DNA of 64,000 bases, taken from Lyngbya sp. HA4199-MV5 (GTDB lineage Bacteria > Cyanobacteriota > Cyanobacteriia > Leptolyngbyales > Leptolyngbyaceae). Position 1 is the stretch's first letter; each line of letters begins with the position of its first letter. The notes beneath the pieces were generated by a model. That model did not search any database. It was not told the DNA's origin and saw nothing but the letters and a program-made list of their open reading frames with translations. Below, one piece after another: positions 27,607 to 36,186 of the stretch. Where the stretch lies: contig JAHHHL010000027.1 of NCBI GenBank assembly GCA_019359375.1, positions 1 to 64,000 on the forward strand, given 5' to 3'. Made by a program: the position numbers and the translations under genes.

Positions 27607-28452
27607 GTGAAGTCACTGGTTCGGCTTGGGATTGTGCTGGCGATCGTGCTCTTTGGGCTAATCACCTATTGCAACAACACCGCTGAGAATTTCTTAACAG
27701 GCGAAATTCAGCATGTGCAGCTTTCAGCACCGCAGGAGATTTTTCTAGGACGGCGGGCAAAACGTTACATGGCGGCTCAGTTTGGTGGCATTCATCCCGA
27801 TCGGCTGCTCCAGCAGTATGTGAGCCAGGTTGGTCAGCAGGTGGTAGCGCGATCGACCGCTGCTAAAGCTTCCTACCCGTTTGAGTTTCACTTGCTGCAC
27901 GATGCTCGCACGGTCAATGCAGTGGCTCTTCCAGGAGGTCAGGTTTTTCTCACCGTGGCGCTGCTCAAACGGTTGACTTCAGAAGCTCAACTGGCAGCCG
28001 TGCTGAGTCATGAAGTGGCGCACGTCGTCGCTCGTCATGGGGCAGAACATTTGGCAAAACAGCCCTTCAGCCCAATCTTGGGCGGTGCCATTGATGCGGC
28101 TGCAAAGGCGAGTGAAAAAAGCGACCGGCAAGAAGACGCGCTCAAACAGGCAATCAATCAGTTGGTTAATCTTCGCTACGGACGCGATGATGAGTTGGAG
28201 AGCGATCGACTAGCCCTCCGCTTTATGACCGAAGCAGGCTACGATCCGCAAGGGATCGTGCAGTTGATGCAAATGCTCAATGCCGCACGCCAGAACGGTT
28301 CACCAGCCGCCTTTTTTAGCAATCACCCCAGCCCCGACAATCGCGTCAAGCGCTTACAAACACTCATCACCCAAACCTACCCGCAAGGCACTCCCCGCAG
28401 TTTAAAAGATAACCGCGAGACGTTCGCTCAAATTGTGCAGACGAGGTTGTGA
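27607..28452 (+). CDS. M48 family metalloprotease
   Basis: 281 residues, GTG start. One N-terminal membrane helix (4-21) anchors the protein with its catalytic part outside or in the lumen. HEVAH at 135-139 gives the zinc ligands, with the third ligand glutamate in DDELESDRLALRFM. GLPGG-like motif appears as VNAVALPGGQVF. This is the BepA/LoiP/YcaL-like group of peptidases, which take part in envelope protein quality control. The TPR domain of BepA is absent. It is divergent from sseA. Confidence 0.9.
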   Translation: MKSLVRLGIVLAIVLFGLITYCNNTAENFLTGEIQHVQLSAPQEIFLGRRAKRYMAAQFGGIHPDRLLQQYVSQVGQQVVARSTAAKASYPFEFHLLHDARTVNAVALPGGQVFLTVALLKRLTSEAQLAAVLSHEVAHVVARHGAEHLAKQPFSPILGGAIDAAAKASEKSDRQEDALKQAINQLVNLRYGRDDELESDRLALRFMTEAGYDPQGIVQLMQMLNAARQNGSPAAFFSNHPSPDNRVKRLQTLITQTYPQGTPRSLKDNRETFAQIVQTRL

Positions 28453-28615
28453 GAGAGGGTGTAGGGAACAGGGGACAGGGGACAGGGGGGTAGTTTTTAG
28501 AAGGAGTCAGGAACGGATCATCCACTAACAGCCTTTCTGGTATACCCAAAGGTCTTTACAACTAACAACTAACAACTAGCAACTAACAACCTCTTTAGCC
28601 CTCTGCCTCCTCTCA
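28453..28615. repeat. Short repeat tract
   Basis: Contains GGGGACA repeats, the dispersed AGCCTTTCTGGTATACCC segment (28530-28563) and CTAACAA units. Confidence 0.55.
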
Positions 28616-28647
28616 CAACCCCGATCGCCAAAAGCTATCGTAGGAGG

Positions 28648-30486
28648 ATGAGGAATTTTCAACAAAATCGACTGAGGCAGCGCTGGCAGAGTTTACGGCA
28701 GTCGTTGTCGATGTATCAATATTGCGGACGGGCGATCGCCCTGGTGTGGACAACCAATCGCGCACTGACCATTGCTTTAATGATTCTGACCCTGATCGCG
28801 GGCTTGCTGCCGGGTGCGATCGCCTACGTGGGCAAGCTGATTGTGGATGGGGTGGTGCAGGCAGCGCGATCGGGCTTGGCGGGCGATCGGTGGCACACCC
28901 TGACGTATTTAGGCATTGAAGCGGGGCTGATTGCGCTCCAGGCAGGCTGCAAGCAAGGGTTGGCGCTGTGTCAATCGCTGCTGCGTGCGTTACTGGGGCA
29001 CAAGGTTAACGTGCTGATTTTAGAAAAGGCGCTGACCCTGGATATTTCGCACTTTGAGGATTCAGAGTTTTACGACAAAATGGCGCGGGCACGGCGAGAG
29101 GCTTCCAGTCGTCCGCTGAGCCTGGTGGGTCGTACCTTTAGCCTGGTGCAGGATACCCTTTCGCTGCTGACCTATGGGGGGTTGCTGTTGAACTTTTCGA
29201 TCTGGGCAGTGCTGGTGCTCATGGTCGCCGCCATCCCTGCCTTTATTGCCGAGACGCGCTTTGCGGGTGAAGCCTTCCGTCTCTTCCGTTGGCGTGCCCC
29301 GGAAACTCGGCAGCAAAACTATCTGGAATGGCTGTTGTCCAACGATACGGCAGCAATGGAGGTCAAGCTGTACCAATTGGGTCCCATGCTGTTGCGCCGC
29401 TACCGTAATATCTTCCGCCAACTCTACGGCGAAGATCGGGATTTGACGATTCGACGCGGGCTATGGAGCTACGTTTTGGGACTCGTGAGTACCCTTGCCT
29501 TCTATGCTGCCTACGTGTGGATTGTAGTAGAGGCGATCGCAGGCTCGATCTCCCTGGGTGATCTGACGATGTATCTGGTGGTGTTTCGGCAGGGGCAGAC
29601 GACCTTTGCGTCTGTGCTGAGCGCGATCGGTGGCATGTACGAAGATAGTCTGTACCTGTCAAACCTGTACGAATATCTGGAACAGCCGATTCCAAAGGCG
29701 CTTGGGCAGGCGACGAAAGGCTTGCTAATCGGGGATGGGTTACGCTTCGAGAACGTTAGTTTTGGTTATCCCGGCAGCATTCAGCCAGCGCTGCAAGACA
29801 TCTCGCTGCACCTGAAACCGGGCGAAAAGCTGGCGATCGTCGGTGAAAATGGCTCCGGCAAAACAACCCTGATTAAGCTGCTGACCCGACTGTACACCCC
29901 AGACAGTGGGCGCATTCTTTTGGATGGACTGGATCTGCGTGAGTGGGATCGGGACGTACTTCAGCAGCGCATTGGCGTGATTTTTCAAAACTTTGTGCGC
30001 TACCAATTTACCGTTGGCGAAAACATTGGTGCAGGCGATGTCGCCTACATGGAGGATGAAGCCCGCTGGCACGATGCCGCCGATAAGGGGACTGCTCAGC
30101 CCTTTATTGAAACCTTGCCCGATAGCTATCACACCCAACTGGGACGCTGGTTCAAAAGCGGTCGTGAGCTATCTGGCGGGCAGTGGCAAAAGATCGCTCT
30201 GTCCCGTGCCTTTATGCGATCGCAAGCCGATATCCTCGTACTGGATGAGCCTACCTCCGCAATGGATGCCGAAGCCGAAGTCCGCATCTTTGACCACTTT
30301 CGCGCCATGACCCAAACCCAAATGGCGATTCTCATCTCCCACCGCTTCTCCACTGTGCGGATGGCAGACCAGATCATGGTGCTTCAGGAAGGCAAAATTG
30401 TGGAACAGGGCACCCACGAAGCACTCGTGCGATCGGGCGGACGGTATGCCCAGCTTTTCTCACTGCAAGCGGCGGGGTATCGGTAG
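28648..30486 (+). CDS. ABC transporter, fused permease and ATPase
   Basis: 612 residues. Membrane domain with about six helices (residues 30-320), then the ATPase with Walker A GENGSGKTT, signature LSGGQ, Walker B ILVLDEPTSA and H-loop ISHRFSTV. It is a half-transporter of the exporter type that would work as a homodimer or with an unlinked partner. The D-loop reads SAMDAEAE. AGGAGG directly abuts the ATG, too close for best use, so Met22 could be an alternative start. The substrate is unknown. Confidence 0.88.
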   Translation: MRNFQQNRLRQRWQSLRQSLSMYQYCGRAIALVWTTNRALTIALMILTLIAGLLPGAIAYVGKLIVDGVVQAARSGLAGDRWHTLTYLGIEAGLIALQAGCKQGLALCQSLLRALLGHKVNVLILEKALTLDISHFEDSEFYDKMARARREASSRPLSLVGRTFSLVQDTLSLLTYGGLLLNFSIWAVLVLMVAAIPAFIAETRFAGEAFRLFRWRAPETRQQNYLEWLLSNDTAAMEVKLYQLGPMLLRRYRNIFRQLYGEDRDLTIRRGLWSYVLGLVSTLAFYAAYVWIVVEAIAGSISLGDLTMYLVVFRQGQTTFASVLSAIGGMYEDSLYLSNLYEYLEQPIPKALGQATKGLLIGDGLRFENVSFGYPGSIQPALQDISLHLKPGEKLAIVGENGSGKTTLIKLLTRLYTPDSGRILLDGLDLREWDRDVLQQRIGVIFQNFVRYQFTVGENIGAGDVAYMEDEARWHDAADKGTAQPFIETLPDSYHTQLGRWFKSGRELSGGQWQKIALSRAFMRSQADILVLDEPTSAMDAEAEVRIFDHFRAMTQTQMAILISHRFSTVRMADQIMVLQEGKIVEQGTHEALVRSGGRYAQLFSLQAAGYR

Positions 30487-30640
30487 AGGGGTGTAGGGTG
30501 TGGGGTGTGGGGTGTAGGGAAGAGTTTTAAGTTGATTGAGCGGTCAGCAGTCAGCTCTTTAGCCTTTAGCCTTCACTCATCTCTCATCCCTCATCCTTCT
30601 GCCCCTTGCCTTCTGCCCCTTGCCTTCTGCCCTCTGCCTT
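30487..30640. repeat. Short repeat tract reaching into the dipeptidase gene
   Basis: GGTGTGGG, CTCATCC and CTTCTGCC units. The last ~55 bases, on the minus strand, code for the C-terminal tail of the dipeptidase. Confidence 0.6.
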
Positions 30641-31339
30641 CATCCTCCCATACCGCGCCATTATCTTCCCCTCTTCCGCCTCGTTGGTCAGCCATGCCCA
30701 CATTTGATCTCCAAAGCAAAAATGCCACCATTCGTTGGGGTGTTGTTGAAAGCCAGCAGCAAGCATGACCGATCGCAGTAATTGTCGGTGCTCATGATAC
30801 AGGCTCTCGTGCGGCTCTTGACTAGCAGCAAAGTGATCTGGGTAAGATCGCGGCGAGAGTTCATCAATAGGAGAACCCATATCGATCGCCTGCCCCGTCT
30901 CACCAACTAGGGTAATATCGACTGCACCGCCTGTACTGTGAGGTGGGGGTGTCGCAGGATTGAGGCTTGGCGCTGCCCAAAATTCATACACCAGTTGCAA
31001 AAGCGTTTCGCGCTGCGATTCAGTCAATTGCTCAACCTGCAAGCCCTTTGCCTGAACAACCTCTTGCAGCGTATGATCCACCATAAATTGCTGCACGGCG
31101 ATCGGGCGATAGCCATCAAACACCTGCATCTGCCAACCTGGATGCTCCTTCTGCAACAGCACTTGAGCGTCCTTCAGGCGATCGAGTACCCCTTCTCGCA
31201 GATAAAACGGCGATTTGTTGCCATAGGGTGCGCCCAGATTTTCATAGGGATGGGGCGACACCAAGGCAAAGTGCGTGCCAGGAATGGGTAGCAGCGGTTC
31301 ACCACATTCGACGATCGCAATGGCTTGATAGGGCTTCAT
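30584..31339 (-). CDS. M15 family D-Ala-D-Ala dipeptidase (VanX-like)
   Basis: 251 residues. The zinc-peptidase motifs are HSTGGAVD (His134, Asp141) and NEWWHF (Glu203, His206), with the expected VFDGYRP substrate segment before. VanX-type enzymes split D-Ala-D-Ala. In non-resistant bacteria this is usually part of cell-wall peptide recycling; there is no vanA or vanH here, so no resistance is implied. The final ~19 residues (KAEGRRQGAEGKGQ...) come from TTCTGCCC repeats and are not part of the fold. The start overlaps the yidD stop by one base, so the two are coupled. Confidence 0.85.
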   Translation of the reverse strand: MKPYQAIAIVECGEPLLPIPGTHFALVSPHPYENLGAPYGNKSPFYLREGVLDRLKDAQVLLQKEHPGWQMQVFDGYRPIAVQQFMVDHTLQEVVQAKGLQVEQLTESQRETLLQLVYEFWAAPSLNPATPPPHSTGGAVDITLVGETGQAIDMGSPIDELSPRSYPDHFAASQEPHESLYHEHRQLLRSVMLAAGFQQHPNEWWHFCFGDQMWAWLTNEAEEGKIMARYGRMKAEGRRQGAEGKGQKDEG

Positions 31340-31590
31340 CAGTTACGGTTATCGCCTTCTAAATGATTGGATTGCCCCTTCAACGGTACGGGATCATAAC
31401 CGCCAGGGTGAAACGGATGACAACGACAAATGCGTTTTGTGGCTAGCCAACTACCTTGTAAAGCGCCAAAGCGATCAACAGCTTCCAGCGCGTACTGCGA
31501 ACACGTTGGTTGAAACCGACACGCTGGTGGCAACCACGGTGACAGAAACATCCTATAGCCGCGAATTAACCTCATGAGCACGATTTTCAT
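31339..31590 (-). CDS. yidD: Membrane protein insertion efficiency factor YidD
   Basis: 83 residues with the family hallmarks: [30 protein letters not shown] and [13 protein letters not shown]. YidD is a small amphipathic protein at the inner face of the membrane that aids YidC insertion. In many bacteria it sits in the rpmH-rnpA-yidC cluster; here it is instead coupled to a dipeptidase gene. Confidence 0.93.
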   Translation of the reverse strand: MKIVLMRLIRGYRMFLSPWLPPACRFQPTCSQYALEAVDRFGALQGSWLATKRICRCHPFHPGGYDPVPLKGQSNHLEGDNRN

Positions 31591-31724
31591 ACTGCCATTT
31601 TATTGCGGAAAGTAGTGAGGGAACAGGAGAAGCAGGACAACCTCTTTCTCCTACAATTTCTGCAACAGCTACAATAATTTGGAACTCCGCACCAGAATGT
31701 TGATTTTTTTGCTAGAGTTTACTA

Positions 31725-33278
31725 TTAGTTTTTGTACCCAGTGTTACAGTACGGATGAGAAATTTGCCCATTGTCTATAGTTGCCAAACCTCCATCTTCT
31801 TTACGTTGCACATGATCAATTGAAATTGAGTTCCGATGAATAAAACCCCCGCATATTTTGCATTTTGATGCGTTTTGTAAAGCTTCTCTTATGTATACTG
31901 CGCTCTTCTTTCCTGTGTTAAAGTCTTTTGCTGAAAAGTCGAGTTTCTGAAACATTTTTTGAAAGGTCAAATAGTTGAAGTCAGGAGTAGATATAATTTC
32001 ATTGATAGCCTCATCTATGGACTTATCCGCCTTAAAAGCAGAGACAATCTTCTGTAAAAAACGTGAGATATGAATGTAACTTTTTTGCGCTGATCTGTAT
32101 TTTCGGTTGATCTGTTGAACTAAATAGTCATACTCAAGAACGAAATTCTCAAGCTTACTTCTGACATCAATAAAATCATTTATCTTTTTGCGCCTATCTA
32201 GCTCTACCACGAAGTCAACCATCGCAAAAAATGAAGCTGTTTTATGTCTCCCATCTTGAGAATAAGAATATACAACTGGATGTAATCCTAATGATGATGC
32301 ATGGTTGCTATTTAATCTGTATGCAACCTTTTTGACATTTTTCAAGGTTTGTATTGTAATTTCACCAGTTTCATCATCTTGACTGTTTTTTCCGTCGAAA
32401 TCTGCGCCATTGACGATATTTACTAGATCTAAGATTAAAGGTAGAGCCTGTGAAGAATAGAGCTTTCCGCCTATAGGTATATCAAGAGTTTTAATTGGAG
32501 TTTGTAGCTTGGGATCAAAAAGGATTTCGTTAATCTCCGCCGCCAACTCTTGCACTTGTATTTGTGTCGTAGTTGGAAAGGCTGCCCAGTATTTGTGCCC
32601 CTTACCACTTCTTATGATTGCACGCGCTGCAATACTGTTTGGTTTTTTTCGAGACTCGATAAGCTTTATTTCAGTTTTGTCAATGGGAGAAGCTTGTTGG
32701 TTTATCTTGTAAAATGAGTTTTCCGCTTTTCTTGCATCCCCTTCAACCCACTGAAGTTGAATTGCCAACGCTCCTAAGTTTTTAGCATACCTAACAATCT
32801 CTGGTTTAACTTTATCAGGTCGTGCGAGTGCCAATCTGAAGTCTTCATATGAACCAACAATCTTTTTCACAAGTTTTCGTGTTTCATCAGCAATCTCTAG
32901 TTGTTCATCAGGAATGATGCCGTCATAGAAAAGTTTTGAGATGGTTCCATCTCCATAATCATCGTTCACCCAGGCAGATAGAGCACTTAATCTGTGACTT
33001 CCATCAATTACGAATAGATATCCCCCTGCACTTCTCCACAGAATAATTGCTGGTATCAGATCACCTTCAATAAAGCTCTTTATAAGCTCACAAATTTTCT
33101 GCCCGTCCCACTCGTTGGTTTCTCGTTGGAAGTCTGGCTTTCTAATATTTGAGAAAAAGAAAGAGTCTGGCTTTATATCTTCAATTGATATAGCTTCTTT
33201 TTTCTTGCCAGAATTAATATTGTCCTCTACCTCAAAATCTTCCCGTGCTATCAAGGCATCTAAATTAACCTTAGCCAT
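31725..33278 (-). CDS. DUF262/ParB-like and HNH nuclease protein, probable defence gene
   Basis: 517 residues. The N-terminus carries KPDFQRETNEWDGQKICELIKSF and DGSHRLSALSAWV (DGSHR 92-96), the signature of DUF262/ParB-like proteins in which this site binds or hydrolyses nucleotides. The C-terminal ~45 residues form an HNH site: CKICGG, SIDHVQRKEDGG and HPYCN. DUF262 plus HNH is the layout of GmrSD-type modification-dependent restriction enzymes and relatives, but here in one chain and with a small terminal HNH. The gene is clearly richer in A and T than its neighbours and I find no HIP1 octamer in it, which points to recent transfer. AGGA precedes the ATG. The target is unknown. Confidence 0.72.
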   Translation of the reverse strand: MAKVNLDALIAREDFEVEDNINSGKKKEAISIEDIKPDSFFFSNIRKPDFQRETNEWDGQKICELIKSFIEGDLIPAIILWRSAGGYLFVIDGSHRLSALSAWVNDDYGDGTISKLFYDGIIPDEQLEIADETRKLVKKIVGSYEDFRLALARPDKVKPEIVRYAKNLGALAIQLQWVEGDARKAENSFYKINQQASPIDKTEIKLIESRKKPNSIAARAIIRSGKGHKYWAAFPTTTQIQVQELAAEINEILFDPKLQTPIKTLDIPIGGKLYSSQALPLILDLVNIVNGADFDGKNSQDDETGEITIQTLKNVKKVAYRLNSNHASSLGLHPVVYSYSQDGRHKTASFFAMVDFVVELDRRKKINDFIDVRSKLENFVLEYDYLVQQINRKYRSAQKSYIHISRFLQKIVSAFKADKSIDEAINEIISTPDFNYLTFQKMFQKLDFSAKDFNTGKKSAVYIREALQNASKCKICGGFIHRNSISIDHVQRKEDGGLATIDNGQISHPYCNTGYKN

Positions 33279-33448
33279 AACAGTTCCTACAAGTGCAACA
33301 GTATTTTAGCTACTTTCTAGAGAAACGTTCTCAAACCCTAGATGCTATAGGAGAAGTCTAACAAGTCGATAATATAACGGGCACTAATTTGTCTGTTGGT
33401 CGTCTTTCTGCCCTATTCTAGCCCTCAGCCCTCAGTCTTCAGCTTCTT

Positions 33449-34795
33449 ATGCGCGTACTCTGTCTTAGTAATGGTCATGGTGAAGATGCGATCGCCCTCC
33501 GCATCCTGCGCGAACTTCAGCAACAACCCAATCCACCAGAACTTGCAGCCTTGCCGATCGTGGGTGAAGGTCATGCCTATATCGACAACGGCATTCCTCG
33601 CATCGGTTCTGTCAAAACCATGCCGTCTGGTGGCTTCATCTACCAGGACGGGCGACAACTTGCGCGTGACATCCGGGGCGGCTTACTCCAACTCACCCTC
33701 GCTCAACTTCGTGCCATTAAAGCCTGGGCGCAAGAAGCCGCTACCCCCACACCCCACACCCCACACCCCACACCCCACTCCCTCATCCTCGCCGTTGGCG
33801 ACATTGTACCGCTCCTCTTCGCCCGTCTCAGTGGGCTTCCCTATGCGTTTGTGGGTACGGCAAAGTCGGAATACTACCTGCGCGATGAGGGTGGCTGGTT
33901 GCCGCGTGCTTCCTGGTGGGACGATCGCCTCGAACGGTGGACGGGCTGTATCTACCATCCGTGGGAACGCTGGCTGATGAGCCATCCCCATTGCAAAGCC
34001 GTGTTTCCCAGGGACACGATTACCGCCATGAGCCTGAAGCGACAGGGTATTCCAGCGTTTGACATGGGAAACCCGATGATGGATGGGCTGGAGTGGAGGG
34101 AAGAGAAGGATAAAGGCTTAAGGATAAAGGATAACAGTCAAGCTTTAGCCTTTAGCACCTCGCAAGGCGAAAGTAGGCTAGAGCCTTCATCCTTAACGAT
34201 CGCCCTTCTTCCTGGTTCGCGTCCACCCGAAGCCTATGCTAATTGGGAGACGATTCTGCAAGCAGTGAATGGGATGATTGCTCAGATGTCCCGACCGTTG
34301 ACGTTTTTAGCTGCGATCGCGCCTGGACTGGAGCTAGAGACGCTGCACAAGGCATTGATGGCATATCGTTGGCAGCAGGTGACGGAAGATACCTATACGG
34401 TTGGGTTGGGCGATCGCAAATCAACTCTAGTTCTGGCGCAACGCCGATTTGCGGAGTGTTTGCATCAAGCGGATGCAGCGATCGCAATGGCAGGCACGGC
34501 GACAGAACAGTTTATTGGACTGGGCAAACCTGCAATCATCATTCCAGGCAAAGGACCACAGTTCACGGCTAGATTCGCTGAGGCTCAAACCCGCTTATTG
34601 GGAGCCTCCGTTCTTTTGGTCAAGGAACCCGATCGCGTTGCGCCTGTCATGCAATCCCTATTGCAAAATCCTGACGCACTGCAAACGATCGCCGAAAATG
34701 GTCGCCGTCGCATGGGCGCACCCGGAGCCGCAAACCGAATTGCCCAATGTTTGATGGAGCTACACACACCGCAAAATGCTCCTTACACGGAGTGA
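33449..34795 (+). CDS. Lipid-A-disaccharide synthase-related protein
   Basis: 448 residues. It begins MRVLCLSNGHGEDAIALRIL and has PIVGEGHAY, ILAVGDIVPLLFA, YPWER-like HPWERWL, LLPGSRPPEA and FIGLGKPAIIIPGKGPQF, matching a cyanobacterial family related to LpxB glycosyltransferases (I recall it as TIGR03492). It is not the classic LpxB, and its acceptor is unknown. Two in-frame low-complexity insertions are visible: PTPHTPHPTPH near 100-111 and a charged stretch near 214-249 between GNPMMDG and TIALLPGSR. Both are encoded by short DNA repeats. Confidence 0.82.
   Translation: MRVLCLSNGHGEDAIALRILRELQQQPNPPELAALPIVGEGHAYIDNGIPRIGSVKTMPSGGFIYQDGRQLARDIRGGLLQLTLAQLRAIKAWAQEAATPTPHTPHPTPHSLILAVGDIVPLLFARLSGLPYAFVGTAKSEYYLRDEGGWLPRASWWDDRLERWTGCIYHPWERWLMSHPHCKAVFPRDTITAMSLKRQGIPAFDMGNPMMDGLEWREEKDKGLRIKDNSQALAFSTSQGESRLEPSSLTIALLPGSRPPEAYANWETILQAVNGMIAQMSRPLTFLAAIAPGLELETLHKALMAYRWQQVTEDTYTVGLGDRKSTLVLAQRRFAECLHQADAAIAMAGTATEQFIGLGKPAIIIPGKGPQFTARFAEAQTRLLGASVLLVKEPDRVAPVMQSLLQNPDALQTIAENGRRRMGAPGAANRIAQCLMELHTPQNAPYTE
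33740..33782 (+). repeat. In-frame CCCCACA repeats in the LpxB-related gene
   Basis: About five ACACCCC-type units translate to a Thr-Pro-His repeat. The same heptamer occurs between genes, for example at 63880-63920 on the opposite strand. Confidence 0.7.
34088..34195 (+). repeat. In-frame AGGATAAA-type repeat insertion in the LpxB-related gene
   Basis: AAGGATAAAGGC units on the left and CCTTTAGC/CCTTCATCC on the right form imperfect inverted arms. They translate to about 36 extra residues without breaking the frame. Confidence 0.65.
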
Positions 34796-34835
34796 GTTCC
34801 GGTATTCTGAAGAATGATGCTTACAGGTTGATCCC

Positions 34836-35198
34836 ATGAAGATTACTCGCTGCCTTCACGCTGCACTGCTGGTTTCAGACCTGGAGCGATCGGAGCATTT
34901 CTACGGCACGGTACTGGGGTTAGAGAAAGTCGATCGTGCCCTCCGCTTCCCTGGAGCCTGGTACGAAGTGGCTGGCTTTCAGATCCATTTAATGATTGCC
35001 AGTGCTGCCCAGAGTGGATTAGACAATCCTGAAAAATGGGGACGCAATCGCCACATTGCCTTTTCGGTAGCCAGTTTGGAAGCAACAAAAGAGCGTCTTC
35101 TGGCTCACAACTGCCCGCTGCAAATGAGTGCTTCTGGTCGTGCTGCACTCTTTACTCAAGATCCCGATGGCAACATCATTGAGCTGGGTGAGCTATGA
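34836..35198 (+). CDS. VOC (glyoxalase/bleomycin resistance fold) protein
   Basis: 120 residues with the two beta-alpha-beta-beta-beta modules of the vicinal oxygen chelate fold: [37 protein letters not shown] and [15 protein letters not shown]. Metal ligands fit His (LHAALLV), His (RHIAF) and the terminal Glu. The reaction cannot be assigned. The stop overlaps the start of the next gene by four bases (ATGA). Confidence 0.85.
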   Translation: MKITRCLHAALLVSDLERSEHFYGTVLGLEKVDRALRFPGAWYEVAGFQIHLMIASAAQSGLDNPEKWGRNRHIAFSVASLEATKERLLAHNCPLQMSASGRAALFTQDPDGNIIELGEL

Positions 35199-35854
35199 AG
35201 AGATATAGCCGCTCTAATCAGCATAAGACTCCATTGTCTAAGCTTCTTTCATTAATGGCTGCATTGGGTCTGGTGAGCCTATTTAGTGAAGCTGCTTTTG
35301 GGCTTTGTCCCGCACCCAATCAGAAACCGACTGTTGCCGAATGTATTGCTATTTTCAAAGACGTCACTCGTTGGCTAGACCCTTCCTTAAAAAATTGTCG
35401 TGCAGTTACCGAAGCTCGCTACATTCCCTCAGGGGCAATGCTACCGACACTGCAAATCAACGATCGCCTCATTATTGATAAAACAGCTTACTGCTCACAG
35501 GCTCCCAAACTCGGCGATTTAATTATTTTCAAACCAACCGAAACGTTAAGAGAGCAGAATTTCAAAGATGTCTTTATCAAGCGAGTTATCGGACTACCGG
35601 GTGAACGCATCGAAATTAAGCAGAACAAAGTCTACGTCAATGGCAAACCGTTGCAAGAACCTTACATTTCAGAGCCACCAAACTATGAATGGGGTCCACA
35701 GACTGTGCCGCCAAATCAATACTTTGTGTTAGGAGACAATCGCAATAATTCTTACGATAGCCACTATTGGGGCTTTGTTTCGCGTGACCTGATCATTGGA
35801 AAAGCAATTTGGCGTTTTTATCCCTTCGATCGCACAGGTTCGCTTGAACGTTAG
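35195..35854 (+). CDS. Signal peptidase I homologue lacking the catalytic serine
   Basis: 219 residues. Signal peptidase boxes are easy to see: [21 protein letters not shown] (box B), GDLIIF (C), [14 protein letters not shown] (D, general-base Lys129) and [14 protein letters not shown] (E). The nucleophile normally stands in PSGSM; here the residue is Ala81, giving PSGAM. The neighbouring Ser79 is present, but a role as nucleophile is unproven. The N-terminus has a hydrophobic segment (about 14-37) followed by a ~40-residue insert with three cysteines before box B. From memory similar PSGAM paralogues occur in other cyanobacteria. Either a pseudoenzyme or a divergent protease. Confidence 0.82.
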   Translation: MKRYSRSNQHKTPLSKLLSLMAALGLVSLFSEAAFGLCPAPNQKPTVAECIAIFKDVTRWLDPSLKNCRAVTEARYIPSGAMLPTLQINDRLIIDKTAYCSQAPKLGDLIIFKPTETLREQNFKDVFIKRVIGLPGERIEIKQNKVYVNGKPLQEPYISEPPNYEWGPQTVPPNQYFVLGDNRNNSYDSHYWGFVSRDLIIGKAIWRFYPFDRTGSLER

Positions 35855-35860
35855 TGTTAA

Positions 35861-36043
35861 ATGAAGATCATTGCCCACTTCTACAACGCCCTTTTGCTCC
35901 AACCAACGCCCGATCGTGACCTGTGGGGCTGGGAAAGCGATCACGTCTATCATGACTTAGCGATTGCCACCGCATTCTGCATTCTAAATGGGCAGCACTT
36001 AGTTCGACGAGCTACCAGCTTTAAGTCATGGCACGTATGCTAA
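35861..36043 (+). CDS. Short hypothetical ORF, possibly a gene remnant
   Basis: 60 codons starting six bases after the signal-peptidase-like gene, with natural-looking codon use for the first 35 residues (MKIIAHFYNALLLQPTPD...). I do not recognise it and it has no downstream partner; it may be the 5' part of a gene cut off by the repeat tract that follows. Confidence 0.25.
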   Translation: MKIIAHFYNALLLQPTPDRDLWGWESDHVYHDLAIATAFCILNGQHLVRRATSFKSWHVC

Positions 36044-36055
36044 TTTGATTTGTCA

Positions 36056-36122
36056 TCACCTCCTGCCCTCTGCCTCCTACCCTCTGCCTCACCTCCTGCC
36101 CTCTGCCTCCTACCCTCTGCCT
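36056..36122. repeat. Perfect 33-bp tandem duplication
   Basis: The unit TCACCTCCTGCCCTCTGCCT... (33 bp) is present twice in direct succession without mismatch, itself made of CTCTGCC-type units. Confidence 0.75.
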
Positions 36123-36186
36123 CATCCTTACGAAAAGGCAAATTGCCTGATAGGATACGTCCAATTGCCTTTTGCTAATATTGCTC

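Noticed and set aside
30584-31339. Vancomycin resistance function for the VanX-like gene
   Set aside because: No vanH, vanA, vanR or vanS homologue is nearby. Such dipeptidases are common in non-resistant bacteria.
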